Shown here piece by piece: positions 53,826-63,147 of a stretch of DNA of 64,000 bases (position 1 is the first letter of the stretch; every line of letters begins with the position of its first letter). The notes beneath the pieces were generated by a model. The model was not told the origin of the DNA and searched no databases. It saw nothing but the letters and a program-made list of their open reading frames with translations. Location of the stretch: assembly GCF_037975445.1 (NCBI RefSeq), contig NZ_CP150254.1, positions 5,640,001 through 5,704,000 of the forward strand, given 5' to 3'. Both the position numbers and the translations under genes were made by a program. The DNA is from Peribacillus sp. FSL P2-0133 (GTDB lineage Bacteria > Bacillota > Bacilli > Bacillales > DSM-1321).

Positions 53826-53990
53826 ATGAGTATTTACAGCCTATGGAATCCAGAGAATGATGAAGCAATTTTCAGTCCGGGTGATCAGAAGCCATTCAGT
53901 ACACTCACACGAGTAGATTCGGATAAACACACACACACTGACAAAACACTTGAATATGAATTACATGGCACCGTACTGAATGAAATTTAA
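53826..53990 (+). CDS. small hypothetical protein, possibly stress induced
   Basis: 54 residues, ATG preceded by AAAGGAGGAGG. Hydrophilic protein with an N-terminal WNPENDEAIFSPGDQ segment shared with the upstream tiny ORF, a His/Thr-rich middle (DKHTHTDKT) and the tail YELHGTVLNEI. No signal peptide, membrane segment or Cys. I do not recognise the family. The shared SigB-type promoter and a strong terminator right after it suggest a two-ORF stress-induced unit. Confidence 0.6.
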   Translation: MSIYSLWNPENDEAIFSPGDQKPFSTLTRVDSDKHTHTDKTLEYELHGTVLNEI

Positions 53991-54008
53991 CAGAAGCAGA
54001 TATATGGA

Positions 54009-54032
54009 AGGGGATGGAGCACTCGCTCCATC
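54009..54032 (+). terminator. intrinsic terminator after the small ORF pair
   Basis: GGGATGGAGC ACTC GCTCCATCCC perfect 10-bp stem, then TTTCTGCCGTCTTTTTC. Confidence 0.88.
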
Positions 54033-54074
54033 CCTTTCTGCCGTCTTTTTCTTTTATATGAATTTCGCCATTTC

Positions 54075-54136
54075 AAATAAAAGAAAAGAGCCCTTTCACC
54101 ATGGAGCTAAAGGTGAAGGACTCTTTTCTTTTATTT
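54075..54136 (-). terminator. long hairpin at the end of topB
   Basis: Arms of about 26 bp: AAATAAAAGAAAAGAG plus CCTTTCACC face GGTGAAGG plus CTCTTTTCTTTTATTT with one mismatch. It overlaps the topB stop codon and ends in a T-rich minus strand. Confidence 0.75.
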
Positions 54137-56323
54137 ATCGAATTTCAGTTTTGCCAAGGCATCCGCCAATGCAGTATTGATCGGCTCTTCTTTATTTTGC
54201 TTTTTCATATAATTGGAGACTTCATTTTTGGATACTTTTTGATTTTTATTTTGCCCTCTTCGTTTATTGTAAGAAGAAAGTTTTTCGTGAAAACCACATT
54301 TACAGGTGAATGTCTGCGCTTCTCCTTGACCGCGCATTTCCATCTTTTTGTGACATTGTGGGCATCTGGCATTTGTTACACGTGAAACACTTTTTTTGTG
54401 GCCACATTCACGATCTTGGCAGACAAGCATTTTTCCCTTTTTACTATTCACTTCAAGCATCAGCTTGCCGCAATCAGGGCATTTCGTTCCTGACACGTTA
54501 TCATGCTTGAATTTTTGGTCACTATTTTTGATTTCATGGACGATATTTTTAGCGTAGGTGCGCATATCTCCGATGAAAGCCTGTTTTGGCAGCTTTCCTT
54601 TTGCAATCGCGGTTAACTTTTGCTCCCATTGAGCTGTCAAAGCTGGTGATCGCAAGTCTTCAGGCGCCAATTGAAGAAGTTGTTTTCCTTTCGAGGTAAC
54701 ATGAAGGCCCTTTCCCCTCTTCTCTATCAGGAAGCTATTGAACAGCTTTTCAATAACGTCAGCACGCGTTGCAACAGTTCCAATTCCGCCAGTTTCACCC
54801 AAGGTCTTGATGAGCTCTTTGCTTTCCCCTGCCATGAAACGAGCAGGATTCTCCATTGCCGAAAGAAGCGACCCTTCATTGAATGGTTCTGGCGGTTTCG
54901 TTTCACCCTCTGTTTGTTTCACGGTCGAAATGGTTAAACGGTCACCTTTTTGAACATTCGGAAGCAGTTGCTCTGCAAGGCCATCTTTAGCTTCTTCCTC
55001 ATCGAATTGGTGATCATAAACTTCCTTCCAACCTGACTTCAGGACGACCTTCCCTTTTGCCATGAATGTCTCCTGCCCCATTTTTGCGGTGATGGTCGTT
55101 TGTTCATATTCAAAAGGCGGCATCAATACAGCAAGGAACCTTTTAACGACCAAATCATAGATTTTCGATTCCTTGTCGCTAAGTTTTCCCGGCAGCGGTG
55201 TTTGCTCAGTGGGGATGATTGCATGGTGATCAGAAACCTTGCTATCATCCACGAACGATTTATTGACCTTAATCGGGCTGCGGAGGATCCTCGATGCATA
55301 CTGGGCATATGGTTTAATGCTTACAGCTTGTAATCTTTCTTTTAGCGTATCAACCAAATCCGTTGATAAAAAGCGTGAATCCGTCCTTGGATAAGTCAAG
55401 ACTTTATGGCTTTCATATAAGCGTTGCATGATCGATAGCGTCTCTTTCGCCGAATAGCCGAACTTCTTATTGGCGTCCCGTTGAAGTTCTGTTAAATCAT
55501 ATAAAGAAGGGGCAAAACTTTTCTTATGGGACTTGTTAACTTCAGCGACTTCTGCACTTTTCCCCTTAACGGCTGCAAGAACCTGTTCAGCCTTGTTTTT
55601 ATCAAATGTGCGGATATCTTTTGATTGAGCATCTTGCCATATCAGGCGCAAATCAGGTTCTGCTATTGCCGAAACGCCATAATATTTCCTAGGCTGGAAT
55701 TGTTTTATTTCTTCTTCTTTTTTTGCAATCATCGCAAGTGTCGGCGTTTGGACCCTCCCGCAGGATAACTGGGCATTGTGCTTGGTTGTCAGGGCACGAG
55801 TCGCGTTCATCCCAACGATCCAGTCTGCTTCCGCCCTTGCTACAGCAGAGGCAAATAGGTTTTCATACTCCTTGCCATCCTTCAGGTTTTTAAATCCATC
55901 TTTGATAGCTTTATCCGTTACAGAGGAAATCCAAAGCCGTTTGACCGGCTTCTTCACATTCGCTTTTTCGAGAATCCAGCGTGCAACAAGTTCCCCTTCA
56001 CGGCCTGCATCCGTTGCAATGATGACATCCTTGACATCATTGCGGTTCAATTGTGTTTTAACCGATTGAAATTGTTTGCCTGATTGCTTGATGACGACCA
56101 ACTTCAAAGTAGACGGCAACATGGGCAGGTCCTCAAGGCGCCAAGTTTTATATTTTTCATCATAAGATTCCGGATCTGCATGGGTGACCAAATGACCTAG
56201 TGCCCAAGTGACGATATACTGTTCGCCTTCAAAAAAACCATTACCCTTTTTCCCGCAATTCAGCACTTTAGCTATATCTCTTCCGACCGAAGGTTTCTCG
56301 GCCAGTACGACTGTTTTACTCAT
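54131..56323 (-). CDS. topB: DNA topoisomerase III
   Basis: 730-residue type IA topoisomerase, relaxing and decatenating single-strand-containing DNA. TOPRIM domain with VLAEKPSVGRDIAKVL and ATDAGREGELVARWIL; the catalytic Tyr is in LTYPRTDSRFLS near residue 310; PTLAMI and GGIGTVATRADVIEKLF follow. The C-terminal ~100 residues hold two zinc-ribbon modules (CPDCGKLM...CQDRECG, CPQCHKKM...CKCG). Length matches B. subtilis TopB (727). Monocistronic. Confidence 0.96.
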   Translation of the reverse strand: MSKTVVLAEKPSVGRDIAKVLNCGKKGNGFFEGEQYIVTWALGHLVTHADPESYDEKYKTWRLEDLPMLPSTLKLVVIKQSGKQFQSVKTQLNRNDVKDVIIATDAGREGELVARWILEKANVKKPVKRLWISSVTDKAIKDGFKNLKDGKEYENLFASAVARAEADWIVGMNATRALTTKHNAQLSCGRVQTPTLAMIAKKEEEIKQFQPRKYYGVSAIAEPDLRLIWQDAQSKDIRTFDKNKAEQVLAAVKGKSAEVAEVNKSHKKSFAPSLYDLTELQRDANKKFGYSAKETLSIMQRLYESHKVLTYPRTDSRFLSTDLVDTLKERLQAVSIKPYAQYASRILRSPIKVNKSFVDDSKVSDHHAIIPTEQTPLPGKLSDKESKIYDLVVKRFLAVLMPPFEYEQTTITAKMGQETFMAKGKVVLKSGWKEVYDHQFDEEEAKDGLAEQLLPNVQKGDRLTISTVKQTEGETKPPEPFNEGSLLSAMENPARFMAGESKELIKTLGETGGIGTVATRADVIEKLFNSFLIEKRGKGLHVTSKGKQLLQLAPEDLRSPALTAQWEQKLTAIAKGKLPKQAFIGDMRTYAKNIVHEIKNSDQKFKHDNVSGTKCPDCGKLMLEVNSKKGKMLVCQDRECGHKKSVSRVTNARCPQCHKKMEMRGQGEAQTFTCKCGFHEKLSSYNKRRGQNKNQKVSKNEVSNYMKKQNKEEPINTALADALAKLKFDK

Positions 56324-56537
56324 AATAACATCCTTTCGCTTTTAAACTGGTTCCTCTATTATCTCATATAATTTATGACAGGGCGATAATGCACAGCATG
56401 GCATTGATAAACAGATCGAACAGGGCTCCCCGCACCCACATATATGTAAATTAATAGATTAGATAGCAATCCCGTGCAGATTTTAGTATGATGAAACGTA
56501 GGGATTTTTTCAAATTAATTGGGAGGTTCAATATAAA

Positions 56538-58088
56538 ATGAGCTTACTTTCTATAGATAAATTAGCACACAGCTTTGGCGACCGTACCTTATTCAAAGAT
56601 GTATCCTTCCGCCTGATGGCCGGTGAACATGTAGGCCTGGTAGGGGCGAATGGTGTCGGGAAGTCAACGATGATGAATATCATTACAGGACAACTCATCC
56701 ATGATGATGGTCGGGTGGAATGGACACCTGGTGTCGAATATGGCTATCTTGATCAACATACGATACTTTCTAAAGGTAAATCGATTCGCGACGTCTTAAG
56801 GGATGCATACTTACCTTTATTCGAGCAGGAAAAAGCACTGAATGAAGTTACAGAAAAAATGGGTACAGCCACACCGGAAGAACTTGAAGAACTTTTAGAA
56901 CAAATGGGTGAAATCCAGGACAAGCTGGAAGCCGGTGGTTTTTACAATCTAGATATTAAAATTGAAGAGGCAGCACGCGGTTTGGGATTAGATGCAATCG
57001 GATTGGACCGTGACGTTTCTGCCCTAAGCGGTGGACAACGGACAAAAGTTTTACTTGCCAAATTACTTTTAGAACAGCCTGAAGTACTGCTCCTTGACGA
57101 ACCGACGAACTACTTGGATGTGGAGCATATCCGCTGGTTGAGCAGCTACTTAAAGGAATACCCTAATGCATTCTTATTAATTTCGCATGATACCGAGTTC
57201 ATGAACGGAGTCGTCGACGTCATTTTCCATCTTGAATTTTCAAAATTGACTCGTTACACGGCAACTTATGAAAAATTCCTGGAGCTTGCCGAATTGAATA
57301 AAAATCAGCACATCAATGCATATGAAAAACAGCGTGAATTCATTAAAAAGCAGGAAGATTTCATTGCTAAAAATAAAGCCCGCTACTCAACGACCGGTCG
57401 GGCAAAGAGTCGTCAGAAGCAATTGAACCGCATGGAACGCATCGATCGTCCGGAGACTGCAATGAAACCGACTTTTGACTTCAAAGAATCACGTGCGAGC
57501 AGCCGTTATGTATTTGAAGGGGAGGATTTGGAAATCGGATATGACCGCCCATTGCTTCCGAAGCTATCCATGACCATCGAACGAGGAGAAAAAATTGCCG
57601 TGGTCGGCTGTAATGGGGTTGGTAAATCCACTCTTTTAAAAACGATTTTGGGTAAAATCGATCCTCTAGGCGGTAAAAGATCACTTGGGGATTTCCTTTT
57701 TTCTTCTTATTTTGAACAAGAAGTGAAAGCAGGCGATACGACGCCGATCGATGAAGTATGGAATGCATTCCCGCATCTGGACCAACCGCAGGTACGTGCG
57801 ATCCTTGCCCGTGTCGGTTTGAAAAACGAGCACATTACACGTCCGATGAGCCATTTAAGTGGTGGTGAGCAATCGAAGGTCCGCTTGTGTAAGCTCATGC
57901 TTACCGAAAGTAACTGGCTGCTTTTTGATGAACCGACGAACCATTTGGATGTTGTCGCGAAAGAAGAACTAAAACGTGCATTAAAAGAGTATAAAGGTAC
58001 GATTATCCTCGTCTGTCATGAACCTGATTTCTATGAAGATTGGATTACCAAAGTATGGGATGTTGAAGAATGGTCGAACAATAATTAA
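56538..58088 (+). CDS. ABC-F family ATPase (YfmM-like)
   Basis: 516 residues with two ABC ATPase domains and no membrane segments, so a ribosome-associated ABC-F protein. Domain 1: Walker A GANGVGKST, signature LSGGQRTKV, Walker B LLLDEPTNYLD. The ~85-residue linker is Lys/Arg rich (KQREFIKKQEDFIAKNKARYS), the P-site tRNA-interacting motif. Domain 2: GCNGVGKST, LSGGEQSKV, LLFDEPTNHLD. Length fits YfmM of B. subtilis (about 518). Such factors resolve stalled ribosomes or protect from ribosome-targeting antibiotics. GGGAGG before ATG. Confidence 0.92.
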   Translation: MSLLSIDKLAHSFGDRTLFKDVSFRLMAGEHVGLVGANGVGKSTMMNIITGQLIHDDGRVEWTPGVEYGYLDQHTILSKGKSIRDVLRDAYLPLFEQEKALNEVTEKMGTATPEELEELLEQMGEIQDKLEAGGFYNLDIKIEEAARGLGLDAIGLDRDVSALSGGQRTKVLLAKLLLEQPEVLLLDEPTNYLDVEHIRWLSSYLKEYPNAFLLISHDTEFMNGVVDVIFHLEFSKLTRYTATYEKFLELAELNKNQHINAYEKQREFIKKQEDFIAKNKARYSTTGRAKSRQKQLNRMERIDRPETAMKPTFDFKESRASSRYVFEGEDLEIGYDRPLLPKLSMTIERGEKIAVVGCNGVGKSTLLKTILGKIDPLGGKRSLGDFLFSSYFEQEVKAGDTTPIDEVWNAFPHLDQPQVRAILARVGLKNEHITRPMSHLSGGEQSKVRLCKLMLTESNWLLFDEPTNHLDVVAKEELKRALKEYKGTIILVCHEPDFYEDWITKVWDVEEWSNNN

Positions 58089-58103
58089 CTTGGTCTATTT
58101 AGA

Positions 58104-58135
58104 GGGTGCCCGCTTGAAACGGGGCACCTTCTTTT
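58104..58135 (+). terminator. intrinsic terminator after the ABC-F gene
   Basis: GGTGCCC and GGGCACC pair around a ten-base loop, followed by TTCTTTTT. Confidence 0.85.
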
Positions 58136-58147
58136 TATGTCAAAAAA

Positions 58148-58180
58148 GACTGAAATGGTTATAAAATCCCCCTTTCAGTC
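58148..58180 (-). terminator. intrinsic terminator after the ATP-grasp gene
   Basis: GACTGAAA and TTTCAGTC form the stem; the minus strand continues TTTTTTGACAT. Confidence 0.8.
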
Positions 58181-58199
58181 AGCATCACTTTTTATTATT

Positions 58200-59147
58200 T
58201 TATTTGTTCAAGTTTTGTTTCGCCAATTCGGATCCTAGAAACTTCGCTAATTCAAGCATGCCATATTGGCCTGCTGCTTCCTCAGCGTCACTGTTATAAT
58301 TCGTATTGGTATTGATGTCATACGTGGAGATTTCACCATCGCTGTTACGAATGAATTCAATTCCTGCAATCGAAATTTCATTCGCTTTTAAAAACGCTTC
58401 ATATTTTTCAATAATCGGATCATGAAAATCTTGCACAATTTGAAATTTTGGTTTTTCTTCTACCTCTTCACCGATTGGGCAGAATAAGTCACCAATTTGG
58501 CATGCATCTGCAGGACAAAGCTCGAAACCTTCGGATGTATCAACCTCTACCGCATAAATAAACTTGCCACCCACGAATTCACAACGGGTGATGAATGGCT
58601 CCGGTGCTTTTATGTATTCCTGAATTAATGTAATCCCATCAACTGGCTCATCGAATTCTGGACCTTCCACATAATGTTTCAATGCTTCTACTGAGTGAAA
58701 TAATTGAACACCGAGTCCTTTACCTGCACGGTTATGTTTCGTGATAAACGAAGCTACATTTAATTTCTCTGCTGCCTTCATGATATTTTCCTTACCTACA
58801 GCTGCGATCGTTTTCGGAGTCTTAATTCCAGCCTTTGTCAGTGCCGTATATTGATTGACTTTGCTGACCTCTAAACGAAGCGCTCGTGACCCATTGAAGA
58901 CTGTACGATTATGCTGTTCAAGCCACGCTAGCACAGATTCTGTCATTTCAGGCGCAAATCGGTGCCCACGAGTATGTGAGCTTGCACTCATACGGCTATA
59001 AAAAACGCCCTCTGGCGGTTCCTCTGTTAAATCCACCACACCCTGATCAAGATGCCATTCTTCATAGGGAAGTTCTAACTCATTCATTCTTTTGGTTAAA
59101 TGGGCAGTCCATTCCTCATTTTCATGAATGATATAAATTTTACTCAT
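58200..59147 (-). CDS. ATP-grasp ligase (RimK-like)
   Basis: 315 residues. Middle and C-terminal parts show an ATP-grasp fold: SKVNQYTALTKAGIKTPKTI (typical opening), SFITKHNRAGKGLGVQLF (ATP-binding loop), LIQEYIKAPEPFITRCEFVGGKFIYAVEV and the metal-binding end IEFIRNSDGEISTYDINTNTNYN. Such enzymes join a carboxylate to an amine via acyl phosphate; the substrate is unknown. GGAGGAACC before ATG. Last gene of a minus-strand run with an NTase/methyltransferase fusion and an APH-type kinase, ending at its own terminator. Confidence 0.82.
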   Translation of the reverse strand: MSKIYIIHENEEWTAHLTKRMNELELPYEEWHLDQGVVDLTEEPPEGVFYSRMSASSHTRGHRFAPEMTESVLAWLEQHNRTVFNGSRALRLEVSKVNQYTALTKAGIKTPKTIAAVGKENIMKAAEKLNVASFITKHNRAGKGLGVQLFHSVEALKHYVEGPEFDEPVDGITLIQEYIKAPEPFITRCEFVGGKFIYAVEVDTSEGFELCPADACQIGDLFCPIGEEVEEKPKFQIVQDFHDPIIEKYEAFLKANEISIAGIEFIRNSDGEISTYDINTNTNYNSDAEEAAGQYGMLELAKFLGSELAKQNLNK

Positions 59148-59238
59148 AAAAGGTTCCTCCTGATTGTTTAAAATTTTATGTTTTTATCTGAGGCATAGAG
59201 ACATCCTTTTTATATGCATAACACTTTTGACTGCATCC

Positions 59239-60426
59239 TTACACTCGTTCCGCCACTAATGTAAATGTTTTCGGAAGCCCAATATCATGGATTTTATGAT
59301 TCGGTTCTTCCTCGAGCACTTTAATAACAAGCCCTGATTGACCTATTGACGTTATCAGTTCCCCGATTGTCCATTTACGCTGTACAACTTTTGAAAGGCT
59401 CCCTTTTTCCTCATCCGGCATATGCTTCGAAAAAGCGACCTCATTGTTTTCGATTGCCGGAGCGAAATAGTTGCCTGTTATTTTATGTTTTTTACCATTT
59501 GAAGTAATGAGCTTTGTTGAAATCGGGTGAAATTCATGCAGGACGAATCGGCCTCCAGGTTTCAGCATCTTTTTAATTTTTTCAAATAAAGGCTGCAGAT
59601 CTATTAAGTAGTGAAGTACACCGAGCTCCATTAAAACCAAATCCTGATTCCCTAATTCATGCTCGGATGATAGTGAAAGGACATCCGAAACGATATACTC
59701 GATGGAGACATTGGCCCCACTTGCCAGCTCATTTGCAAACGTTGCATTTTCCTGGGAAAAATCAACGACTTTCACTTCAGCTCCCAATATGGCGAGGGCA
59801 ACTGCTTTAACACCGTTCGATCCCATCAAATGAGTGATTTTTTTACCTGATATTTCTCCCATATATTTATAAAAAGGGTGCAGTCTCCATTTGGGGTTTT
59901 GCTTGATTTTTGATGCCAATTCCACGGGATCTCCATAACGATTGACCAGCGCTAAATAATTATTCTGGTTCCACGCCTGTTCATTTTCCGCTGTGAACCC
60001 CTTCTGCTTGGCAGATAAGTAAGCATGGATCTCGGAACTGCACTTTCTCATTTCTTCGTCGTATAAATAACTGTATAACGACCTGCACCAAACCTCCATA
60101 TCGCCCATCTTAATGGACAAACGATAAGGGTCCGTTTTAATGGTCGTGTTAAACCGGCAGCGCACAGTGGCAGAAACCCCCTCGACATCCATTAGAAAGG
60201 AGGCAGTCTCAGGACTTCTTTCAGGCTTTGTTGGTGCGTATTCGGAAAAAAGATCTAAAGCCTCATTAAAGACATCCCATTGTACATCAATATCGATTTT
60301 CTTATACTCATCGATGTCCACTCCTTGCACGAACAGAGCGGATCGACCTGTATATTGGTATGGGATATTAGCTTGATCCAACATGTTCGCCATTAATGTG
60401 ATTGAATGATAATAACTTACCTTCAT
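59239..60426 (-). CDS. nucleotidyltransferase-like / SAM-dependent methyltransferase fusion
   Basis: 395 residues. The N-terminal ~165 residues look like a small nucleotidyltransferase fold: YTGRSALFVQGVD followed by the acidic pair KKIDIDVQWD, where catalytic Asp residues are expected. The remainder is a class I methyltransferase: KKITHLMGSNGVKAVALAILGAEVKVVDFS (SAM loop), LVLMELGVLHYLIDLQPLFEKIKKMLKPGGRFVLHEF, then a variable cap. GGAGG before the ATG, 33 bp after the APH gene. Substrate unknown; the fusion with ligase and kinase neighbours suggests small-molecule modification. Confidence 0.75.
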   Translation of the reverse strand: MKVSYYHSITLMANMLDQANIPYQYTGRSALFVQGVDIDEYKKIDIDVQWDVFNEALDLFSEYAPTKPERSPETASFLMDVEGVSATVRCRFNTTIKTDPYRLSIKMGDMEVWCRSLYSYLYDEEMRKCSSEIHAYLSAKQKGFTAENEQAWNQNNYLALVNRYGDPVELASKIKQNPKWRLHPFYKYMGEISGKKITHLMGSNGVKAVALAILGAEVKVVDFSQENATFANELASGANVSIEYIVSDVLSLSSEHELGNQDLVLMELGVLHYLIDLQPLFEKIKKMLKPGGRFVLHEFHPISTKLITSNGKKHKITGNYFAPAIENNEVAFSKHMPDEEKGSLSKVVQRKWTIGELITSIGQSGLVIKVLEEEPNHKIHDIGLPKTFTLVAERV

Positions 60427-60459
60427 ATGAACCTCCTAAACATCAAAAGAACATGACAA

Positions 60460-61368
60460 TTATTCTTCTATAGCAAATTTCAAACCCGTATTCGTAATGG
60501 CAATCAGCTCTTCATCATGGCGGTCTATGCCATAAACGAGTAATGTAACAAGCATGTATATTGCTCTGAACCGGGCTAAATTCTCTGTTTCCTTTTCGAT
60601 TTCACCATAGATATCAAAAAAAACCCTGCGCACTTCTTTGGGGAAATAACTGTATAAAAAGGAGAAATCAATGGCTGGATTCCCGACATGAACATCTCCC
60701 CAATCAATGATACCCGCGAGAACGCCTTCTTCATCGAGTAAAACATTCCGGATATGAATGTCTCCGTGAACGAGTGAAATCGGGTGCTGAACATCGAATT
60801 CACCTAAGGTTTCAACAAAATCCTTAACCGCATGCGCCTGTTCAAAGAATCCTAGCTTTAATAGATTCGAGACATTTTCCATTAGCGATTTCTTACGATA
60901 GGATACATCAAGCCTCATCATCCCATCAGGCTGCACACCTAAACGCATAGCCCTTTCCACAGGGAAACTGTGAAGAGCTTTCAAAAAATGAGCAAACCTT
61001 TTTGCCGATTCGGCCTTATTTGCCACTGATCCTTCTACAGGCAAGTGTCCCTTTACCATTTTATAACCGGTAAAAGGATACGGATACAGTGTACTTGGTT
61101 TCCCAAAAAAGATCGGTTCAGGGATAGCAAGCGGAAAAGTGCCTGCAATGGAAGGCAAAAGCTGACTTTCCACCTGAATCAACGTAACCGCAATAGGGCG
61201 GCGGGGGAAACGGAATACAAATTGCCCATTGATTTGTATGACCGTGTTATCGAAGCCCTCCCCAAGTTGCTTGATCTCTTTCAACTCAATTTCCGGAAAC
61301 TGCAGCATGATCAATTTCCCCGCTAGCTCCAGCGAAACCGGATATTCTGCCAACCAAGGCTTTTCCAC
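60460..61368 (-). CDS. aminoglycoside phosphotransferase (APH) family kinase
   Basis: 302-residue kinase-fold protein. The catalytic loop SLVHGDIHIRNVLL (Asp as base, Asn as metal ligand) and the metal Asp in GIIDWGDVHVGNPAIDFSFL are intact. The N-lobe has LGEGFDNTVIQINGQFVFRFPRR. Family members phosphorylate aminoglycosides, macrolides or metabolites such as fructosamines; this one cannot be assigned. GTG start with GGGGGAG in front, 15 bp after the helicase stop. Confidence 0.86.
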   Translation of the reverse strand: MEKPWLAEYPVSLELAGKLIMLQFPEIELKEIKQLGEGFDNTVIQINGQFVFRFPRRPIAVTLIQVESQLLPSIAGTFPLAIPEPIFFGKPSTLYPYPFTGYKMVKGHLPVEGSVANKAESAKRFAHFLKALHSFPVERAMRLGVQPDGMMRLDVSYRKKSLMENVSNLLKLGFFEQAHAVKDFVETLGEFDVQHPISLVHGDIHIRNVLLDEEGVLAGIIDWGDVHVGNPAIDFSFLYSYFPKEVRRVFFDIYGEIEKETENLARFRAIYMLVTLLVYGIDRHDEELIAITNTGLKFAIEE

Positions 61369-61383
61369 TCCCGTCTCCCCCTT

Positions 61384-62985
61384 TTACCGGTTTCTCCCTC
61401 TATTGGGGCTGCTGCCAGATCCACCTCTAAGATTACTTGGCCCTTGTGTACTGTTTGCTCTACGGCTGTCTCTTTGATCTCCTCGCGGATTGTCACGCTT
61501 TGGTCCACGGCTGTTTTCCATCCGACCTCCCCGTGAATCCTCACGCTTTGGTCCGCGGCTGTTTTCCATCCGGCCTCCCCGTGAATCCTCACGTTTAGGT
61601 CCGCGGCTGTTTTCCATCCGACCTCCCCGTGAATCCTCACGCTTTGGCCCGTGGCTGTTTTCCATCCGGCCTCCCCTTGGTTTCTCCCTCTCGAATTCAC
61701 GATTGTCCGCTTGATTTACAGAACGGTGACTGCCTCGATTCGGTCCTCTCGTATCTATCCGTTCCCGGTGTTTCCTTCCCCCGCCCGAACGCGGTCGGCG
61801 GGTACCCTCATCAGAAGAGTCTTCATAGCGTTTCCTTTTTTGCCTCACCTCATCGGGTTGGAACATTTTCACGCCTTCAATCGTCCTTCTTTCGATTTTC
61901 ATGGAGATCCCTTTTTCAATCTCGCTTAAAAGCTGTAAATCCTTCGTTGCTATGAAAGTTACAGCCAAGCCATTCTCACCCGCCCGGCCCGTCCGGCCAA
62001 TTCGGTGGATGTAACTTTCTGCATCCTCGGGAACATCATAATTAAACACATGTGTCACGCCTTCTACATCGAGTCCACGTGCGGCAACGTCCGTCGCCAC
62101 TAAATATTGAAGCTTCGCGTCTCTGAAGTTTTTCATGACACGTTCCCGCTTTGCCTGTGAAAGGTCACCATGAAGCTCTTCAGAATTGAATCCAGCTGCT
62201 TTCAGGGCATCATTCAAAACCGAAACGCGACGTTTTGTACGGCAAAATATGATCGCAAGGTATGGCTGTTCTTCTTTGATCATGTTGATTAATGAAGACT
62301 GTTTGGCACGATCGGTGGTCTCGATGACAAGCTGCCTGATTTTCTCGACCGTTACTTGCTCAGCCTTCACAGCGGCAGTTAATGGTTTAGTCATATAGCG
62401 TTTAGCCAATTGATGCACCTGTTCAGGCATCGTCGCTGAAAAGAGCAACGTTTGGCGCTCCTCTGGAAGCTGTCCCATGATTTCTTCCACCTCTGGTAAA
62501 AATCCAATATGTAGCATTTGATCAGCTTCGTCCAGCACGAGTGTTCCAGTTTGTGATAGATCGATGGTGCCTCTTCGTAAATGATCTAATAGCCTGCCTG
62601 GCGTGGCGACCACCACGGAGATGTTTCTTGTCAGCTTTTTCATTTGCTGCTCGACATCTTGTCCGCCATAAACTGCAAGCACTTGGAGTCCTTCAATTTC
62701 ATTAGCGAATTTCTTCAGTTCAGCAGTGATTTGCAAAGCCAATTCCCTGGTTGGCGTAACGATCAGGGATTGTATGTGGGATGCAGCGGGATCTACTTTT
62801 TCCAGGATTGGCAGCAAAAATGCCAAAGTCTTTCCCGTCCCCGTTTGAGCCTTCGCGATGACATCCCTTCCAGCAAGGATATCTGGTATCGATTTCTCCT
62901 GGATCGGGGTAGGGGCGGTTATTCCTATTTGCTTTAATATCATGTTAATCGCCGGGCTGACGCCAAGGTCGATGAATTCTGTCAT
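61384..62985 (-). CDS. DEAD-box RNA helicase with repetitive C-terminal tail
   Basis: 533 residues from the ATG beginning [11 protein letters not shown]; an in-frame ATG at 63069 adds 28 residues unlike the family. Motifs in order: TPIQEKSIP (Q), AQTGTGKT (I), PTRELALQ (Ia), TPGRLLDH (Ib), VLDEADQML (DEAD, II), FSATMP (III), IIFCRTKRR (IV), [13 protein letters not shown] (V), [10 protein letters not shown] (VI). The tail from about residue 405 is Arg/Gly rich, with four copies of a 16-residue repeat [16 protein letters not shown]. It probably remodels structured RNA or ribosome precursors; the tail should bind RNA. CshA-like group. Confidence 0.92.
   Translation of the reverse strand: MTEFIDLGVSPAINMILKQIGITAPTPIQEKSIPDILAGRDVIAKAQTGTGKTLAFLLPILEKVDPAASHIQSLIVTPTRELALQITAELKKFANEIEGLQVLAVYGGQDVEQQMKKLTRNISVVVATPGRLLDHLRRGTIDLSQTGTLVLDEADQMLHIGFLPEVEEIMGQLPEERQTLLFSATMPEQVHQLAKRYMTKPLTAAVKAEQVTVEKIRQLVIETTDRAKQSSLINMIKEEQPYLAIIFCRTKRRVSVLNDALKAAGFNSEELHGDLSQAKRERVMKNFRDAKLQYLVATDVAARGLDVEGVTHVFNYDVPEDAESYIHRIGRTGRAGENGLAVTFIATKDLQLLSEIEKGISMKIERRTIEGVKMFQPDEVRQKRKRYEDSSDEGTRRPRSGGGRKHRERIDTRGPNRGSHRSVNQADNREFEREKPRGGRMENSHGPKREDSRGGRMENSRGPKREDSRGGRMENSRGPKREDSRGGRMENSRGPKRDNPRGDQRDSRRANSTQGPSNLRGGSGSSPNRGRNR
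61484..61675 (-). repeat. 48-bp in-frame coding repeat, four copies
   Basis: The block CTGTTTTCCATCCG recurs at 61511, 61559, 61607 and 61655, exactly 48 bp apart, with only a few substitutions between copies. It encodes the 16-residue RGG-like unit of the helicase tail. High DNA identity points to recent expansion; copy number may vary between strains. Confidence 0.9.
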
Positions 62986-63147
62986 GTATGGGCCTACTTT
63001 CTGAATTTCTTCATTTAATTGACTGATAAATCCACTGAAATGGTAACAGCTTCCTTCAGTTAATGTCATATTCCTTAGTCTAAGCTAATTGTTAGTATAT
63101 CATTATCTATTTTCGAGAAAACCTGTACCTTAAAATTTTTCATCCTA

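Noticed and set aside
53741-53860. Frame-shifted extension of tiny ORF A (reading ...DDNQLWELLVFSSKGGG...)
   Set aside because: Open stretch exists but is closed just upstream by TGA, has no start, and runs through the ribosome binding site and start of the next ORF.
61484-61675. CRISPR-like or intergenic repeat
   Set aside because: The 48-bp repeats are in frame inside the helicase gene and encode a regular 16-residue unit.
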